Position numbers and translations under genes: made by a program. The notes under the pieces are model-generated. The model saw only the letters and a list, made by a program, of their open reading frames with translations, did no database searches and had not been told where the DNA came from. A DNA stretch of 13,197 bases from Pedosphaera sp. Lineage in GTDB: Bacteria; Verrucomicrobiota; Verrucomicrobiia; Limisphaerales; UBA9464. Numbering within the stretch: position 1 is the first letter of the stretch; each line of letters starts with the position of its first letter. The DNA is taken from assembly GCA_009695405.1 (NCBI GenBank), contig SIAZ01000087.1, forward strand, positions 1 to 13,197. Reading direction: 5' to 3'. Of this stretch, positions 6,764 through 13,197 are shown in pieces.

Positions 6764-7459
6764 TTAGCTGCCGCCGACGGTGGTGTTGGAAATGTTACGC
6801 GACACCGCGCGAAGAGGGACGACGACTTCGACAGGGGTCGCGTCTGGAGAAGTGTTCGATCGGCGGATAACAAGACGAACAGCGAGAGGAAGATTCGTAT
6901 TGATTGAGGCTGTATCGGACGTGTCCCAACGATCCAACCATTGAGTGCCATCGAAGCAAGAGACTTGAAATTGGTCGACACCCGCGAGCATTTGTTGCTC
7001 CTCGATTTGAGGGGTGGAGAGAGTGAGTAGGTTGCGGGTGACAGTTCGGTAGAGATCCTGTTGGGTGCCGGATTGTTTGAGGGCGTAGGCGACCCGTTGA
7101 ATTTCGCCCCAAGGATCCTTCCGGCTGAAGATTGCGGTAGCGGTGTGGAATTCTAATTGGACAGGTTGAGCAATTCCGTTGCCGATCACCGAACCTGCCT
7201 TAAAGCTACCGGACATAGAGCCGTCGGGTTTGGGCGGTACGGCACACTGGAGATCACGTCGGAGAAAAGTGATTGCGTGATCGACGGGGACAGCGGCTTC
7301 AACGGCTTCTACCGTCGCACTGCGGAGCCGGAGTGCCCCGAAAAATGCGGTATTAATGCAGACGAGCACCACTGCCGAAATGCCAATGGCGAGGAGGAGT
7401 TCGATGAGAGTAAACCCCTGAAGTAAAGACCTGTCATAGCGAGGGTAGGTGGGCGTCAT
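6764..7459 (-). CDS. gspJ: GspJ minor pseudopilin
   Basis: This 231-aa protein has a prepilin leader ending LLQG/FTLIELLLAIGISA, with cleavage after Gly15 and Glu at +5. A hydrophobic helix follows, then a beta-rich globular domain that includes a VDQFQVSCFDGTQW segment typical of GspJ (about 158-171). Its size is in the usual GspJ range, larger than GspH and GspI. It starts by ATGA overlap with gspI and stops one base before gspK. The family forms a quasi-helical tip complex with GspI and GspK. The I-J-K order matches canonical T2SS operons, which supports the naming. Confidence 0.87.
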   Translation of the reverse strand: MTPTYPRYDRSLLQGFTLIELLLAIGISAVVLVCINTAFFGALRLRSATVEAVEAAVPVDHAITFLRRDLQCAVPPKPDGSMSGSFKAGSVIGNGIAQPVQLEFHTATAIFSRKDPWGEIQRVAYALKQSGTQQDLYRTVTRNLLTLSTPQIEEQQMLAGVDQFQVSCFDGTQWLDRWDTSDTASINTNLPLAVRLVIRRSNTSPDATPVEVVVPLRAVSRNISNTTVGGS

Positions 7460-7908
7460 CGACTCGCTGTGCTAGGGGTGGCAGGGGGGGGCGGAAGGGT
7501 CGACGTTGGATTCAGGACGGCAGTATCAACCAGTGTCACCAACTTTACTGAAAAGTCCCGACCTTGGGCGGGAAAAACGACTTCTGCAGTGAGTTCTTGG
7601 ACGGACTGAATATTTTGACCAGTCCAGTTAGCCTGCTGAAGCGTCCAGCGAAATTCGGTGGTTCCTTCGGTGATCGTACCATTCCGAGTTCCCGTCCAGT
7701 TGGTTAAGATGAGGGACTCATTTAAGACGCGGTCAGCAATGCGTGCAGCGGCACCTTTGCGAGATGAGACAGAGCCGGCGAGGCTAGAGACGCGTAGGGC
7801 CTGAACAGCAGCAGGGATGACTAAAGCGAGGAAGAGCAAAGAGGCGAGCAATTCAGCCAGAGTGAAGCCCGCTTGGCTTAGTCTAGTTGGTTTGATTACG
7901 AATCTCAT
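7456..7908 (-). CDS. gspI: GspI minor pseudopilin
   Basis: This 150-aa pseudopilin has a leader ending LSQAG/FTLAELLASLLFLAL, with cleavage after Gly14 and Glu at +5, followed by a short globular domain (FRWTLQQANWTGQNIQSVQE, near 91-110). The tail is Pro/Thr/Ser-rich (STLPPPPATPSTASR). GspI is the usual initiator of tip-complex assembly. The start at 7908 overlaps the end of gspH by 26 nt. A later start would shorten or destroy the leader, so the overlap is accepted. It ends by ATGA overlap with gspJ. GspI and GspH are hard to separate on sequence alone; order and size decide here. Confidence 0.8.
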   Translation of the reverse strand: MRFVIKPTRLSQAGFTLAELLASLLFLALVIPAAVQALRVSSLAGSVSSRKGAAARIADRVLNESLILTNWTGTRNGTITEGTTEFRWTLQQANWTGQNIQSVQELTAEVVFPAQGRDFSVKLVTLVDTAVLNPTSTLPPPPATPSTASR

Positions 7909-8422
7909 AGGTTCTTCGGTCGAGAGATCCCACCAACCACAAGGAGGCCCCTGCGGAATCTCTTAATTCGAGCTGATTTGCACTGCCTTCATCGGCAAAG
8001 CCGTCGGGCAGCCAACGGATAGCAGGGCTATCGCGAAACGTGACCGTGGTGGGTAGGTTGCCGGTTACGGAGAGTTCAATTTCGGAGTCGGTAGAGAACT
8101 CAATATCATGCGAATCGGAGCGCGGGTTTGGGGTTTCTGAAGCTAATCCATAACGTCCCTTTTCCGCTTGAATCCAGACGGCGGCGGGGCGACCCTGGGA
8201 GATAGCGCGCGATTGACCGGCACGGATCACAGCCAAGAGACGGTGTGCTTCCGAATGCAACGCGCGGCCCCGGATGAAACCGAAAACGCGTGGAGAGACG
8301 ATGGAAACGGCGATCACCAGAAGAGCGAGGACAAGAACGAGCTCGATGAGAGTGAAGCCGGAGCGGCGTCGGTTACTTTGTTGTCCAGTTGCCAATGTCA
8401 TCGTCCGTTCCTGACTTCCCAT
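7883..8422 (-). CDS. gspH: GspH minor pseudopilin
   Basis: This pseudopilin of 179 aa (or 172 from the internal ATG at 8401) has leader RRRSG/FTLIELVLVLALLVIAV and Glu at +5. A GspH-like body follows: residues ALHSEAHRLLAVIRAGQSRA (about 54-73) and a beta-rich end with WLPDGFADEGS. The FxxRLLxxIRxAQSxAI-type helix after the membrane segment is characteristic of GspH/FimT proteins. Both possible starts overlap the gspG 3' end (50 or 29 nt), implying coupled translation. GspH is thought to join the tip complex to the GspG shaft. Confidence 0.83.
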   Translation of the reverse strand: MGSQERTMTLATGQQSNRRRSGFTLIELVLVLALLVIAVSIVSPRVFGFIRGRALHSEAHRLLAVIRAGQSRAISQGRPAAVWIQAEKGRYGLASETPNPRSDSHDIEFSTDSEIELSVTGNLPTTVTFRDSPAIRWLPDGFADEGSANQLELRDSAGASLWLVGSLDRRTYEIRNQTN

Positions 8423-8819
8423 CTAACCCCGGTGAGGAGATGTCAAAAGAGTTACCGTTTTGTTTGCCGGGATAAGCGTAGACGTAAGGAGAGCCCCAAG
8501 GATCTTGCGGAATTTTGTCGAGGTAAGGACCCCGCCAGTTCTTGGAATCACGCGGTTGTTGGATTAAGTCGGTGAGGCTCTTGGGATAGAAGCCGCTATC
8601 GACCTCGAAGGAATCCAGAGAGGTTTTGATAGCTGAGATATCAGCTCGAACAGCGGCCTGCCGAGCCTGTTCGCTACGGCCCATCATCTTTGGGATCACT
8701 AAAGCAGCAAGAATGCCGATGATGGTGATCACCAGCAGCATTTCGACGAGGGTAAAGCCCCGTTGTTTGCGTTGGGTAACGAGCGAGTGTGGTTTGGTAG
8801 GAGAGATTTTAATCTTCAT
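8373..8819 (-). CDS. gspG: GspG major pseudopilin
   Basis: This 148-aa protein is the main subunit of the pseudopilus. Leader KQR/GFTLVEMLLVITIIGILAA gives Glu at +5 of the mature protein. A long helix follows, then hallmark blocks: SGFYPKSLTDLI (75-86), WRGPYLDKIPQDPWG (near 94-108) and a C-terminal acidic loop, GKSGTDDDIGNW, equivalent to the calcium-binding site of known GspG. Length and block order match the family closely. It follows gspF after a 20-nt T-rich spacer that lacks a clear ribosome site. It overlaps gspH at its 3' end. The protein needs a prepilin peptidase, which is not encoded in this window. Confidence 0.95.
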   Translation of the reverse strand: MKIKISPTKPHSLVTQRKQRGFTLVEMLLVITIIGILAALVIPKMMGRSEQARQAAVRADISAIKTSLDSFEVDSGFYPKSLTDLIQQPRDSKNWRGPYLDKIPQDPWGSPYVYAYPGKQNGNSFDISSPGLDGKSGTDDDIGNWTTK

Positions 8820-8839
8820 AAAAGAGCGAAAAAAAGAGT

Positions 8840-10087
8840 TTATTTAATGTTGTCTTGCAAGGAAAACACCGGCAGGAGCATGCCGATAAAAATAATTCCG
8901 ATGAAACCAGCGATGAGAAAAAGCATCAGGGGTTCAGCGAGAGCAACCGCTGTTTTCAACTGACGATCCAGTTCTTCCTCGGTCACATTGGCGATTCGGA
9001 CTAATTCACGATCTAAGTGGCCGCTTTCCTCGGCAACAGAAATCATTTCCATGACCGAGCCCGGAAATAAAGTGCGGCATTCTGCTAAGCTCTGACCGAG
9101 ACGCCCACCTTGTTGGACTTGCTCGATTGATTTTGCGACAGCATCGACGAGGATTTGGTTTCCAATCGATTTACGTGCGACATTGAGTCCTTGAATAAGA
9201 GGGACCCCAGCACCCATTAGCGTGCCGAGCATGCGGCAAAATCGGGCCATTGCGAATTGAGAAAGCAATCCACCCACGATCGGTGATTCTAAAACGAGCC
9301 CCTCCCAGACGCGACGACCTTTTTCTGAGGAAAACCACGTGCGCAGCAGGAAAAATCCACCTGTCAGAGCAGCTGCAACCACGAGACCGTATTCCCGCAG
9401 GATCCGGCTGGTTGCAATAATGATTTCAGTGATTAAGGGCAGGGAACCTTTGACGTTAGCGAAGACGGTTTGGAATTTGGGAATAAAGAACACTAGCAGG
9501 ACAGACAGCACGACCAGTGCGAGTACAAAAAGCACAGCGGGATAAATCATGGCGGTGGCAACGCGCGATTTTAGATCCTTTTCCCGAGACTGGAAATCCG
9601 CAATCTGCGCGAGGACACCATCGAGAAAACCACCGGCTTCGCCTGCTTGCACCATGGCTGTGTAGACCTTGGGAAAAGTGTCAGGTGACTTCGCCATCGC
9701 ATCGGCCAAGGAAACACCGTCGACCACTAGGTCGTGGACCTCTCGCCATTTAGTAGCTGCAGCCGGTGAAGACGCTTCTTTGGCTAGGATAACCAAAGCT
9801 CGACTCAAGGGAACCCCGGCGGCTAATAGGCTGGAAAGGAGGCGGGTAAAGGTTTCTAATTCTTTGGAAGAAACCCGTTCTGAAATGGGTGCTGGAAGTG
9901 GGGTCGTTCCTTCACCTGTTCCGGGGACCGTTATCTTTCCAGTTTTCGAACGGCCCTCTGATAATTTCAAGGGACGGAATTCAAGAGTTTCAATCTGGCG
10001 CAAAGCCTCCGGACGTCCCCCTGCATTGAGGGTTCCTTCGATAATGGCTCCGTTGGGTTGCAGTGCCCTGTACTGAAAAGTTGGCAT
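8840..10087 (-). CDS. gspF: GspF inner-membrane platform protein
   Basis: This 415-aa polytopic inner-membrane protein is the core of the assembly platform. The N-terminal FQYRALQPNGAIIEGTL stretch is typical of the family. Two cytoplasmic T2SSF domains follow: the first (about 78-200) contains LLAAGVPLSRAL and QAGEAGGFLDGVL, and the second (about 280-400) contains LMGAGVPLIQGL and VAEESGHLDREL. Three membrane helices are visible, near 178-203, 233-252 and 387-410. Length is standard (about 400 aa). It begins five nucleotides after the gspE stop, with no Shine-Dalgarno site, suggesting coupling to gspE translation. Confidence 0.95.
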   Translation of the reverse strand: MPTFQYRALQPNGAIIEGTLNAGGRPEALRQIETLEFRPLKLSEGRSKTGKITVPGTGEGTTPLPAPISERVSSKELETFTRLLSSLLAAGVPLSRALVILAKEASSPAAATKWREVHDLVVDGVSLADAMAKSPDTFPKVYTAMVQAGEAGGFLDGVLAQIADFQSREKDLKSRVATAMIYPAVLFVLALVVLSVLLVFFIPKFQTVFANVKGSLPLITEIIIATSRILREYGLVVAAALTGGFFLLRTWFSSEKGRRVWEGLVLESPIVGGLLSQFAMARFCRMLGTLMGAGVPLIQGLNVARKSIGNQILVDAVAKSIEQVQQGGRLGQSLAECRTLFPGSVMEMISVAEESGHLDRELVRIANVTEEELDRQLKTAVALAEPLMLFLIAGFIGIIFIGMLLPVFSLQDNIK

Positions 10088-10092
10088 GAAGT

Positions 10093-11835
10093 TCAGGTTC
10101 GGCGAAGGGCGATTTCGACAGCAGACGGTGCAGAATCAGGTCCATTCGGTGTGGCCCGTTCACTTTCCTTAGCTGTCGTGACGCTCAGTACTTCTTCGAC
10201 CGTAGTGATTCCTTTGGCGACTAAACGCCAACCGTCTTCGGCTAATGTTCGCATGCCAGCCTGTCGCGCTGCCTCGCGAATGCGATCTGTGGACGTCTGA
10301 TTTAAAATCATCGAGCGAATTGTTTCGTCTGTGGTCATCCATTCAAAGATAGCGTGACGCCCAGTGAACCCAGTGTTGCGGCATTCACGGCATCCGACCG
10401 ATTTAAATAATGTCGCATCGGCGGGTAATCCCAGTCGAGTTTTGAAGGCAGAAGCGGTCGAGCTTGTGTCTGGCGTTTTGCAATGGCGACAGAGCACGCG
10501 GACCAAGCGTTGGGCGAGGACGGCTTCCAGAGAGGAGGCAACAAGGTAGGGTTCGACGCCCATATCTACCAAGCGCGTCAAGGCACCAGAGGCGTCATTG
10601 GTGTGAAGTGTTGAAAAAACGAGATGACCTGTCAGTGAAGCTTGAACGGCGATCTGAGCTGTTTCTTGATCGCGGATTTCACCAATGAGCACGACATCCG
10701 GATCGTGGCGTAGGATGGAACGAAGACCTCGAGCGAAGGTGAGCCCAGCCTTTTCGGAGACCTGGATCTGGTTGACCCCTTTGAGTTGATATTCGACGGG
10801 ATCTTCTATGGTAATGATTTTACGGACCGCGTCGTTAATCTCGTTGAGTGCCGTGTAAAGAGTTGAGGTCTTTCCACTACCGGTGGGGCCGGTGACTAGG
10901 ATAATGCCGTGGGGCATCTTGAGCACTTCACGGAAGCAATTGAGATCTCGGCGAGTCATGCCTATGTCGTCTAAACCCCGCAGAGTTGAATTCTGCCGGA
11001 GTAGTCGCATGACGACTGCTTCGCCATGGAGCATAGGAATGATGGAGACGCGGATATCGACGTCGGCAGAGTCGATACGGACTTTGATCCGGCCATCTTG
11101 AGGGAGACGTTTCTCTGCAATATTCAGATGACTGAGAATTTTGACACGGGAAACGATCGCGGGCTGAAATTGTTTTAACTGAGCTGGAACAGGGATTTCC
11201 TGAAGTTCACCATCGATTCGGTAGCGGATACGGAATTCGTCCTCAAAAGGTTCTAAATGGACATCAGACGAGCGAAGTTCGATGGCATCCTTAAGCACCT
11301 GATTAACAAATCGAATAATCGACGCTTCGTCTTGGGCGCCGCCGTCGAGATTATTATCTTCAGTAGACTCATCGACGATCTGAATAGTTTTCTCTTCGTC
11401 GAGAGTCCCGATTGTGTCAGCACCGACGCCGAGGTGTTTTTTCAGTTCTCGTTGAACAGCCTCTGTGGGTGCTAAAACAGGCGTCAGTTGAAGGCCTGAA
11501 AGTGTCTTGAGGGCATCAAGACCTTGAGTGGCAAAGAGCCGGCTAGTGGCCACTTCAATCGTGCCATGGGTGCGCCGTAGCGGCAGAAGTTCTTCACGCA
11601 AGAGAATGCGTGCTGGAAAGAGGGCGAGCAGGTCTCGACTCGGTTCCACTATTTCTAAAGTAGAGAAATCGAGACCATACTCCGCAGCGATCCATCGAAG
11701 CACCGCTTCTTCCGTTGCGGGTTGGGTTCCAGCACTGAGAAAGGCGGCGCTGTCAGAAGGGGACAACTGCCGCAGTGAAATCATGCGATCCAGCAATGCT
11801 TTCGCGGCTGAATCGGGCTCGACGGTCACGGACAT
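10093..11835 (-). CDS. gspE: GspE secretion ATPase
   Basis: This 580-aa cytoplasmic hexameric ATPase powers pseudopilus assembly. An N-terminal GspE_N/MshEN-type domain covers about 20-135. The catalytic core has ASIIRFVNQVLKDAI and SSDVHLEP (N2 domain, 171-196), Walker A GPTGSGKT (316-323), the Asp box ITIEDPVEYQ (341-350), Walker B DPDVVLIGEIRDQET (378-392) and the His box LTGHLVFSTLHTNDA (401-415). A tetracysteine zinc module is present, with C449xxC452 and C482xxC485, the hallmark of GspE/PilB rather than PilT. The C-terminus extends about 25 Ser/Pro/Glu-rich residues past the usual end. It lies 29 nt downstream of the small exported protein and 5 nt upstream of gspF. Confidence 0.97.
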   Translation of the reverse strand: MSVTVEPDSAAKALLDRMISLRQLSPSDSAAFLSAGTQPATEEAVLRWIAAEYGLDFSTLEIVEPSRDLLALFPARILLREELLPLRRTHGTIEVATSRLFATQGLDALKTLSGLQLTPVLAPTEAVQRELKKHLGVGADTIGTLDEEKTIQIVDESTEDNNLDGGAQDEASIIRFVNQVLKDAIELRSSDVHLEPFEDEFRIRYRIDGELQEIPVPAQLKQFQPAIVSRVKILSHLNIAEKRLPQDGRIKVRIDSADVDIRVSIIPMLHGEAVVMRLLRQNSTLRGLDDIGMTRRDLNCFREVLKMPHGIILVTGPTGSGKTSTLYTALNEINDAVRKIITIEDPVEYQLKGVNQIQVSEKAGLTFARGLRSILRHDPDVVLIGEIRDQETAQIAVQASLTGHLVFSTLHTNDASGALTRLVDMGVEPYLVASSLEAVLAQRLVRVLCRHCKTPDTSSTASAFKTRLGLPADATLFKSVGCRECRNTGFTGRHAIFEWMTTDETIRSMILNQTSTDRIREAARQAGMRTLAEDGWRLVAKGITTVEEVLSVTTAKESERATPNGPDSAPSAVEIALRRT

Positions 11836-11864
11836 CGGGAAGGTTAAGAAGGGCGTTTGGCGGA

Positions 11865-12422
11865 TTAGTTGATCAACCCGAGCAGCGTGGCGGTCGCTTC
11901 TTGTTTCGCAGATAGAATCTTACGAAACTCGGCTTGGGACTTTTCGACCTTATCCTGTTTCGCTTTTTGAGCGGCGCGATATTTGGCGAGAAGTTCTTTA
12001 ATCTGACCTGCCGGCGCGTTGTCATCAACTGCCTTTTGTAAGGCGTCCGCTTCTGGGTTAGAGGTGCTGCCGCGGCGATCACCATCGGTGCGGTTACGTC
12101 CGCCTCCCATTAATCGACCCAACCCAGAGCCGCTCATCGATTCACGACGAGCATCCATTACCTTTTGAACCATCGGTTTAACCGCTTTCCACTCCGTCTC
12201 ATCGGTGAAGCCAAGTTGGGTACGCACTCCTTCCATCATCCGCTGCTGCATCTGGGCTGGATCCCAGTTGCCGCGACCGCCCTGACCGCCCTGACCGCGT
12301 TCGCGAGTTGGAGGGGGTGTTTCATTTTGGGCAAGGATGCTGAGTGTGGCAGAAGCCAGAACAACTGCGGCGCAAAGGCCGGTCACGGGGCGTCCGGAGA
12401 GGATGGAACGGAAGGGGTTCAT
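11865..12422 (-). CDS. Exported helical protein of unknown function, first gene of the T2SS operon
   Basis: I do not recognise this 185-aa protein as a standard T2SS component. It has a signal peptide (hydrophobic 14-30, likely cut ILA/QN near 31). A Gln/Gly/Arg-rich stretch (RERGQGGQGGRGN, 40-52) follows, then two mostly helical segments: 53-95 (QMQQRMMEGVRTQLGFTDE) and 121-183. These are separated by a Gly/Arg-rich linker. The end, LSAKQEATATLLGLI, resembles the C-terminal helix pattern of Spy/CpxP-like (LTxxQ) periplasmic proteins, which is only a resemblance. Being 29 nt upstream of gspE on the same strand, it probably shares the transcript. It could be a periplasmic chaperone-like accessory factor, a secreted substrate or an unrelated passenger. 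Confidence 0.75.
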   Translation of the reverse strand: MNPFRSILSGRPVTGLCAAVVLASATLSILAQNETPPPTRERGQGGQGGRGNWDPAQMQQRMMEGVRTQLGFTDETEWKAVKPMVQKVMDARRESMSGSGLGRLMGGGRNRTDGDRRGSTSNPEADALQKAVDDNAPAGQIKELLAKYRAAQKAKQDKVEKSQAEFRKILSAKQEATATLLGLIN

Positions 12423-12619
12423 AGAATGTCAGTAGGTTAAAATTGAATCCGATTTCGGTGCAGGGAGACCGAGGATTCATCGAGTAGGTTACGAAAGACT
12501 CTTAAGTTTGCGAGTCTAAGGTCCGTCCGGCGTGTATTCTGTAATACCTACCTGCAATGGATAGATGGCATGAGAGCTAGCAACGGTGGGTCCGAGGCCA
12601 CGCTTAGAGACGATTAAGA
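12423..12619 (-). promoter_or_regulatory. Intergenic region expected to hold the T2SS operon promoter
   Basis: This non-coding stretch lies between the first operon gene and the insertion-sequence remnants. It is more A/T-rich than its right flank. I could not find a convincing -35/-10 pair or a Shine-Dalgarno site before the ATG at 12422. The promoter is placed here only because no gene lies upstream on this strand for this operon. Confidence 0.4.
12496..12517. promoter_or_regulatory. Inverted repeat upstream of the operon, possible operator
   Basis: A perfect 6-bp inverted repeat, AGACTC / GAGTCT, is separated by 10 nt. It lies about 75-95 bp before the first start codon of the operon. It could be a regulator site or a leader hairpin. 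Chance occurrence is not excluded. Confidence 0.25.
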
Positions 12620-13049
12620 GGTTCCTCGCTATTTCCAGTGAAACCGGGGGGCTTGACGGCTGGAGGATGATGCCGAGCGATGCCCCCGGAACAGACCTTT
12701 GGACAGTTGCTCGGGCTTGGCAAGGCATGGCGGGTGGTGGAGGCTCGGTTTGAGCCGGAGTCCTCGACCTTCCTGTTGAAGGTGGAGGAGACGCTGGCGT
12801 TGTGGCCGGAGGAAAGTGTACGGGCCGGCACGCCGGTGGTCTGCCACGATCATGTCGAGCCGATGCAGTGGAGGCATCTGAACGTCTTCAACAAGGAGTG
12901 TGTGATCGTGTGCGCGCTACCGCGGGGCCGACGTGGCGATGACGGCAGGGTGTACCGAGTGACCCCGCCGCGGGAGGGACGCAGCAAGCATTTCACCTAG
13001 GAGTTCGAGGCCTTCGCCCTGACCCTCATGCGCGAGATGCCGGTCAAGC
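12620..13049 (+). mobile_element. Remnant of an ISL3-family insertion sequence
   Basis: The segment carries the N-terminal part of an ISL3-type transposase, with higher GC than the operon. The left boundary is tentative: GGTTCCTCGCTATTTCCAGT at 12620 has the look of an ISL3 terminal inverted repeat, about 60 nt before the transposase start. The right side is cut by a putative IS66 end at 13050, so most of the element and its other repeat are missing or displaced outside the window. Confidence 0.55.
12680..13049 (+). pseudogene. ISL3-family transposase, N-terminal fragment with internal stop
   Basis: Translation from the ATG at 12680 gives an ISL3 transposase N-terminus: FGQLLGLGKAWRVVEARFEP, then ALWPEESVRAGTPVVCHDHV, EPMQWRHLNVFNKECVIVCA and YRVTPPREGRSKHFT. 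This zinc-finger/DNA-binding region precedes the DDE domain in the family. A TAG at 12998-13000 interrupts the frame. The same frame continues past it with EFEAFALTLMREMPVK, which is the expected next ISL3 block, so the stop looks like a CAG-to-TAG change in an originally open gene. Homology ends after MPVK, exactly where the candidate IS66 end begins. The catalytic DDE domain is absent, so this copy cannot make an active transposase. Confidence 0.75.
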
Positions 13050-13197
13050 GTAAGCGTACGCCCAACCCCATGGTTCCCTAGTTACCGAAAGTAGGATATT
13101 CCGCGATCGAAGGCGGGGAAGAAAGGCCGGCCGACCGGATTAGGTTTTCGCCGGTTTCCAGTTCCAAGGCAGGAGTTCGGCAACGGTGTGGTTCGTT
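13050..13197 (-). mobile_element. Right end of an IS66-family insertion sequence, continuing beyond the window
   Basis: GTAAGCG at 13050 matches the typical start of IS66-family terminal inverted repeats. About 90 bp inside it lies the stop codon of an IS66-type TnpC on the minus strand, the spacing expected at the tnpC end of these elements. The element interrupts an ISL3 transposase. The 8-bp GGTCAAGC at 13042-13049 would be the target duplication if the other end carries the same sequence. Confidence 0.6.
13140..13197 (-). CDS. tnpC: IS66-family transposase TnpC, C-terminal end (partial)
   Basis: The minus strand encodes TNHTVAELLPWNWKPAKT followed by TAA at 13142-13140. The AELLPWNW ending is characteristic of IS66 transposase C-termini. 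Only 18 residues are inside the window, so family membership rests on this short match plus the adjacent GTAAGCG end. Whether the full gene is intact cannot be judged. Confidence 0.65.
   Translation of the reverse strand, partial: TNHTVAELLPWNWKPAKT

Noticed and set aside
6763..6981. N-terminal extension of GspK from an upstream ATG at 6981
   Set aside because: It would put 73 residues before the prepilin leader and overlap gspJ by over 200 nt. The ATG at 6762, right after the gspJ stop, gives a normal leader.
187..11835. Type IV pilus locus instead of T2SS
   Set aside because: The GspG-type major pseudopilin with a calcium loop, the GspH/I/J/K set and a clear GspK point to T2SS. No PilT or true pilin is present. 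PilM/N/O-like features of GspL and GspM are shared between the systems.
12165..12440. Plus-strand 91-aa ORF opposite the exported helical protein
   Set aside because: The minus-strand gene has a signal peptide, and its operon position supports it. The plus-strand ORF shows no domain or ribosome site.
12604..12877. Minus-strand ORFs over the ISL3 remnant
   Set aside because: These are antisense to a recognisable ISL3 transposase sequence and have no domain of their own.
1..13197. tRNA, rRNA or CRISPR array
   Set aside because: No cloverleaf-like or rRNA-like sequence and no regularly spaced direct repeats with spacers were seen. The only tandem repeats are the glycine-coding ones in the secretin genes.

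Overview
The window is dominated by one long minus-strand operon for a type II secretion system (T2SS), about 12.2 kb, running from a small exported protein at about 12422 down to 187. In transcription order it reads: exported helical protein, GspE, GspF, GspG, GspH, GspI, GspJ, GspK, GspL, GspM, a GspC-like protein, then the secretin GspD. The genes are packed tightly, with ATGA stop/start overlaps at I/J, K/L, L/M, M/C and C/D. Moderate GC, frequent absence of Shine-Dalgarno sites, very glycine-rich secretin inserts and the C/D-last gene order suggest a Gram-negative-type bacterium, most likely of the Verrucomicrobia/Planctomycetes group. That placement is inference and no marker gene is present to settle it.

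The standout feature is the secretin. It is encoded as two separate, non-overlapping genes, each with its own Sec signal peptide. The first (2851-1472) carries N0, N1, N2 and the first half of N3. The second (1446-187) carries the second half of N3 and the whole membrane-embedded secretin domain. The cut falls inside the Gly/Ser-rich loop of N3. All three forward reading frames are stopped in the 25-nt gap between the genes, so a simple sequencing frameshift does not explain it. If both halves are made, they must meet in the periplasm to rebuild N3 and the channel.

Functionally, GspE (ATPase) and GspF (inner-membrane platform) drive assembly of a pseudopilus from GspG (major) and GspH, GspI, GspJ and GspK (minor). 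GspL and GspM anchor GspE and the platform. The GspC-like protein is expected to link the platform to the periplasmic secretin domains. No prepilin peptidase (GspO), GspN or pilotin gene is in the window, so processing of the five pseudopilins must rely on a peptidase encoded elsewhere.

The right edge (about 12620-13197) is a small mobile-element graveyard with higher GC. A decayed ISL3-family transposase N-terminus on the plus strand carries an in-frame stop. It is then cut by what looks like the right end of an IS66-family element, whose TnpC C-terminus runs off the window on the minus strand. Between the insertion sequences and the operon lies about 200 bp of non-coding DNA that should hold the operon promoter. 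The left 186 bp after the last gene hold two small hairpins and no recognisable gene.
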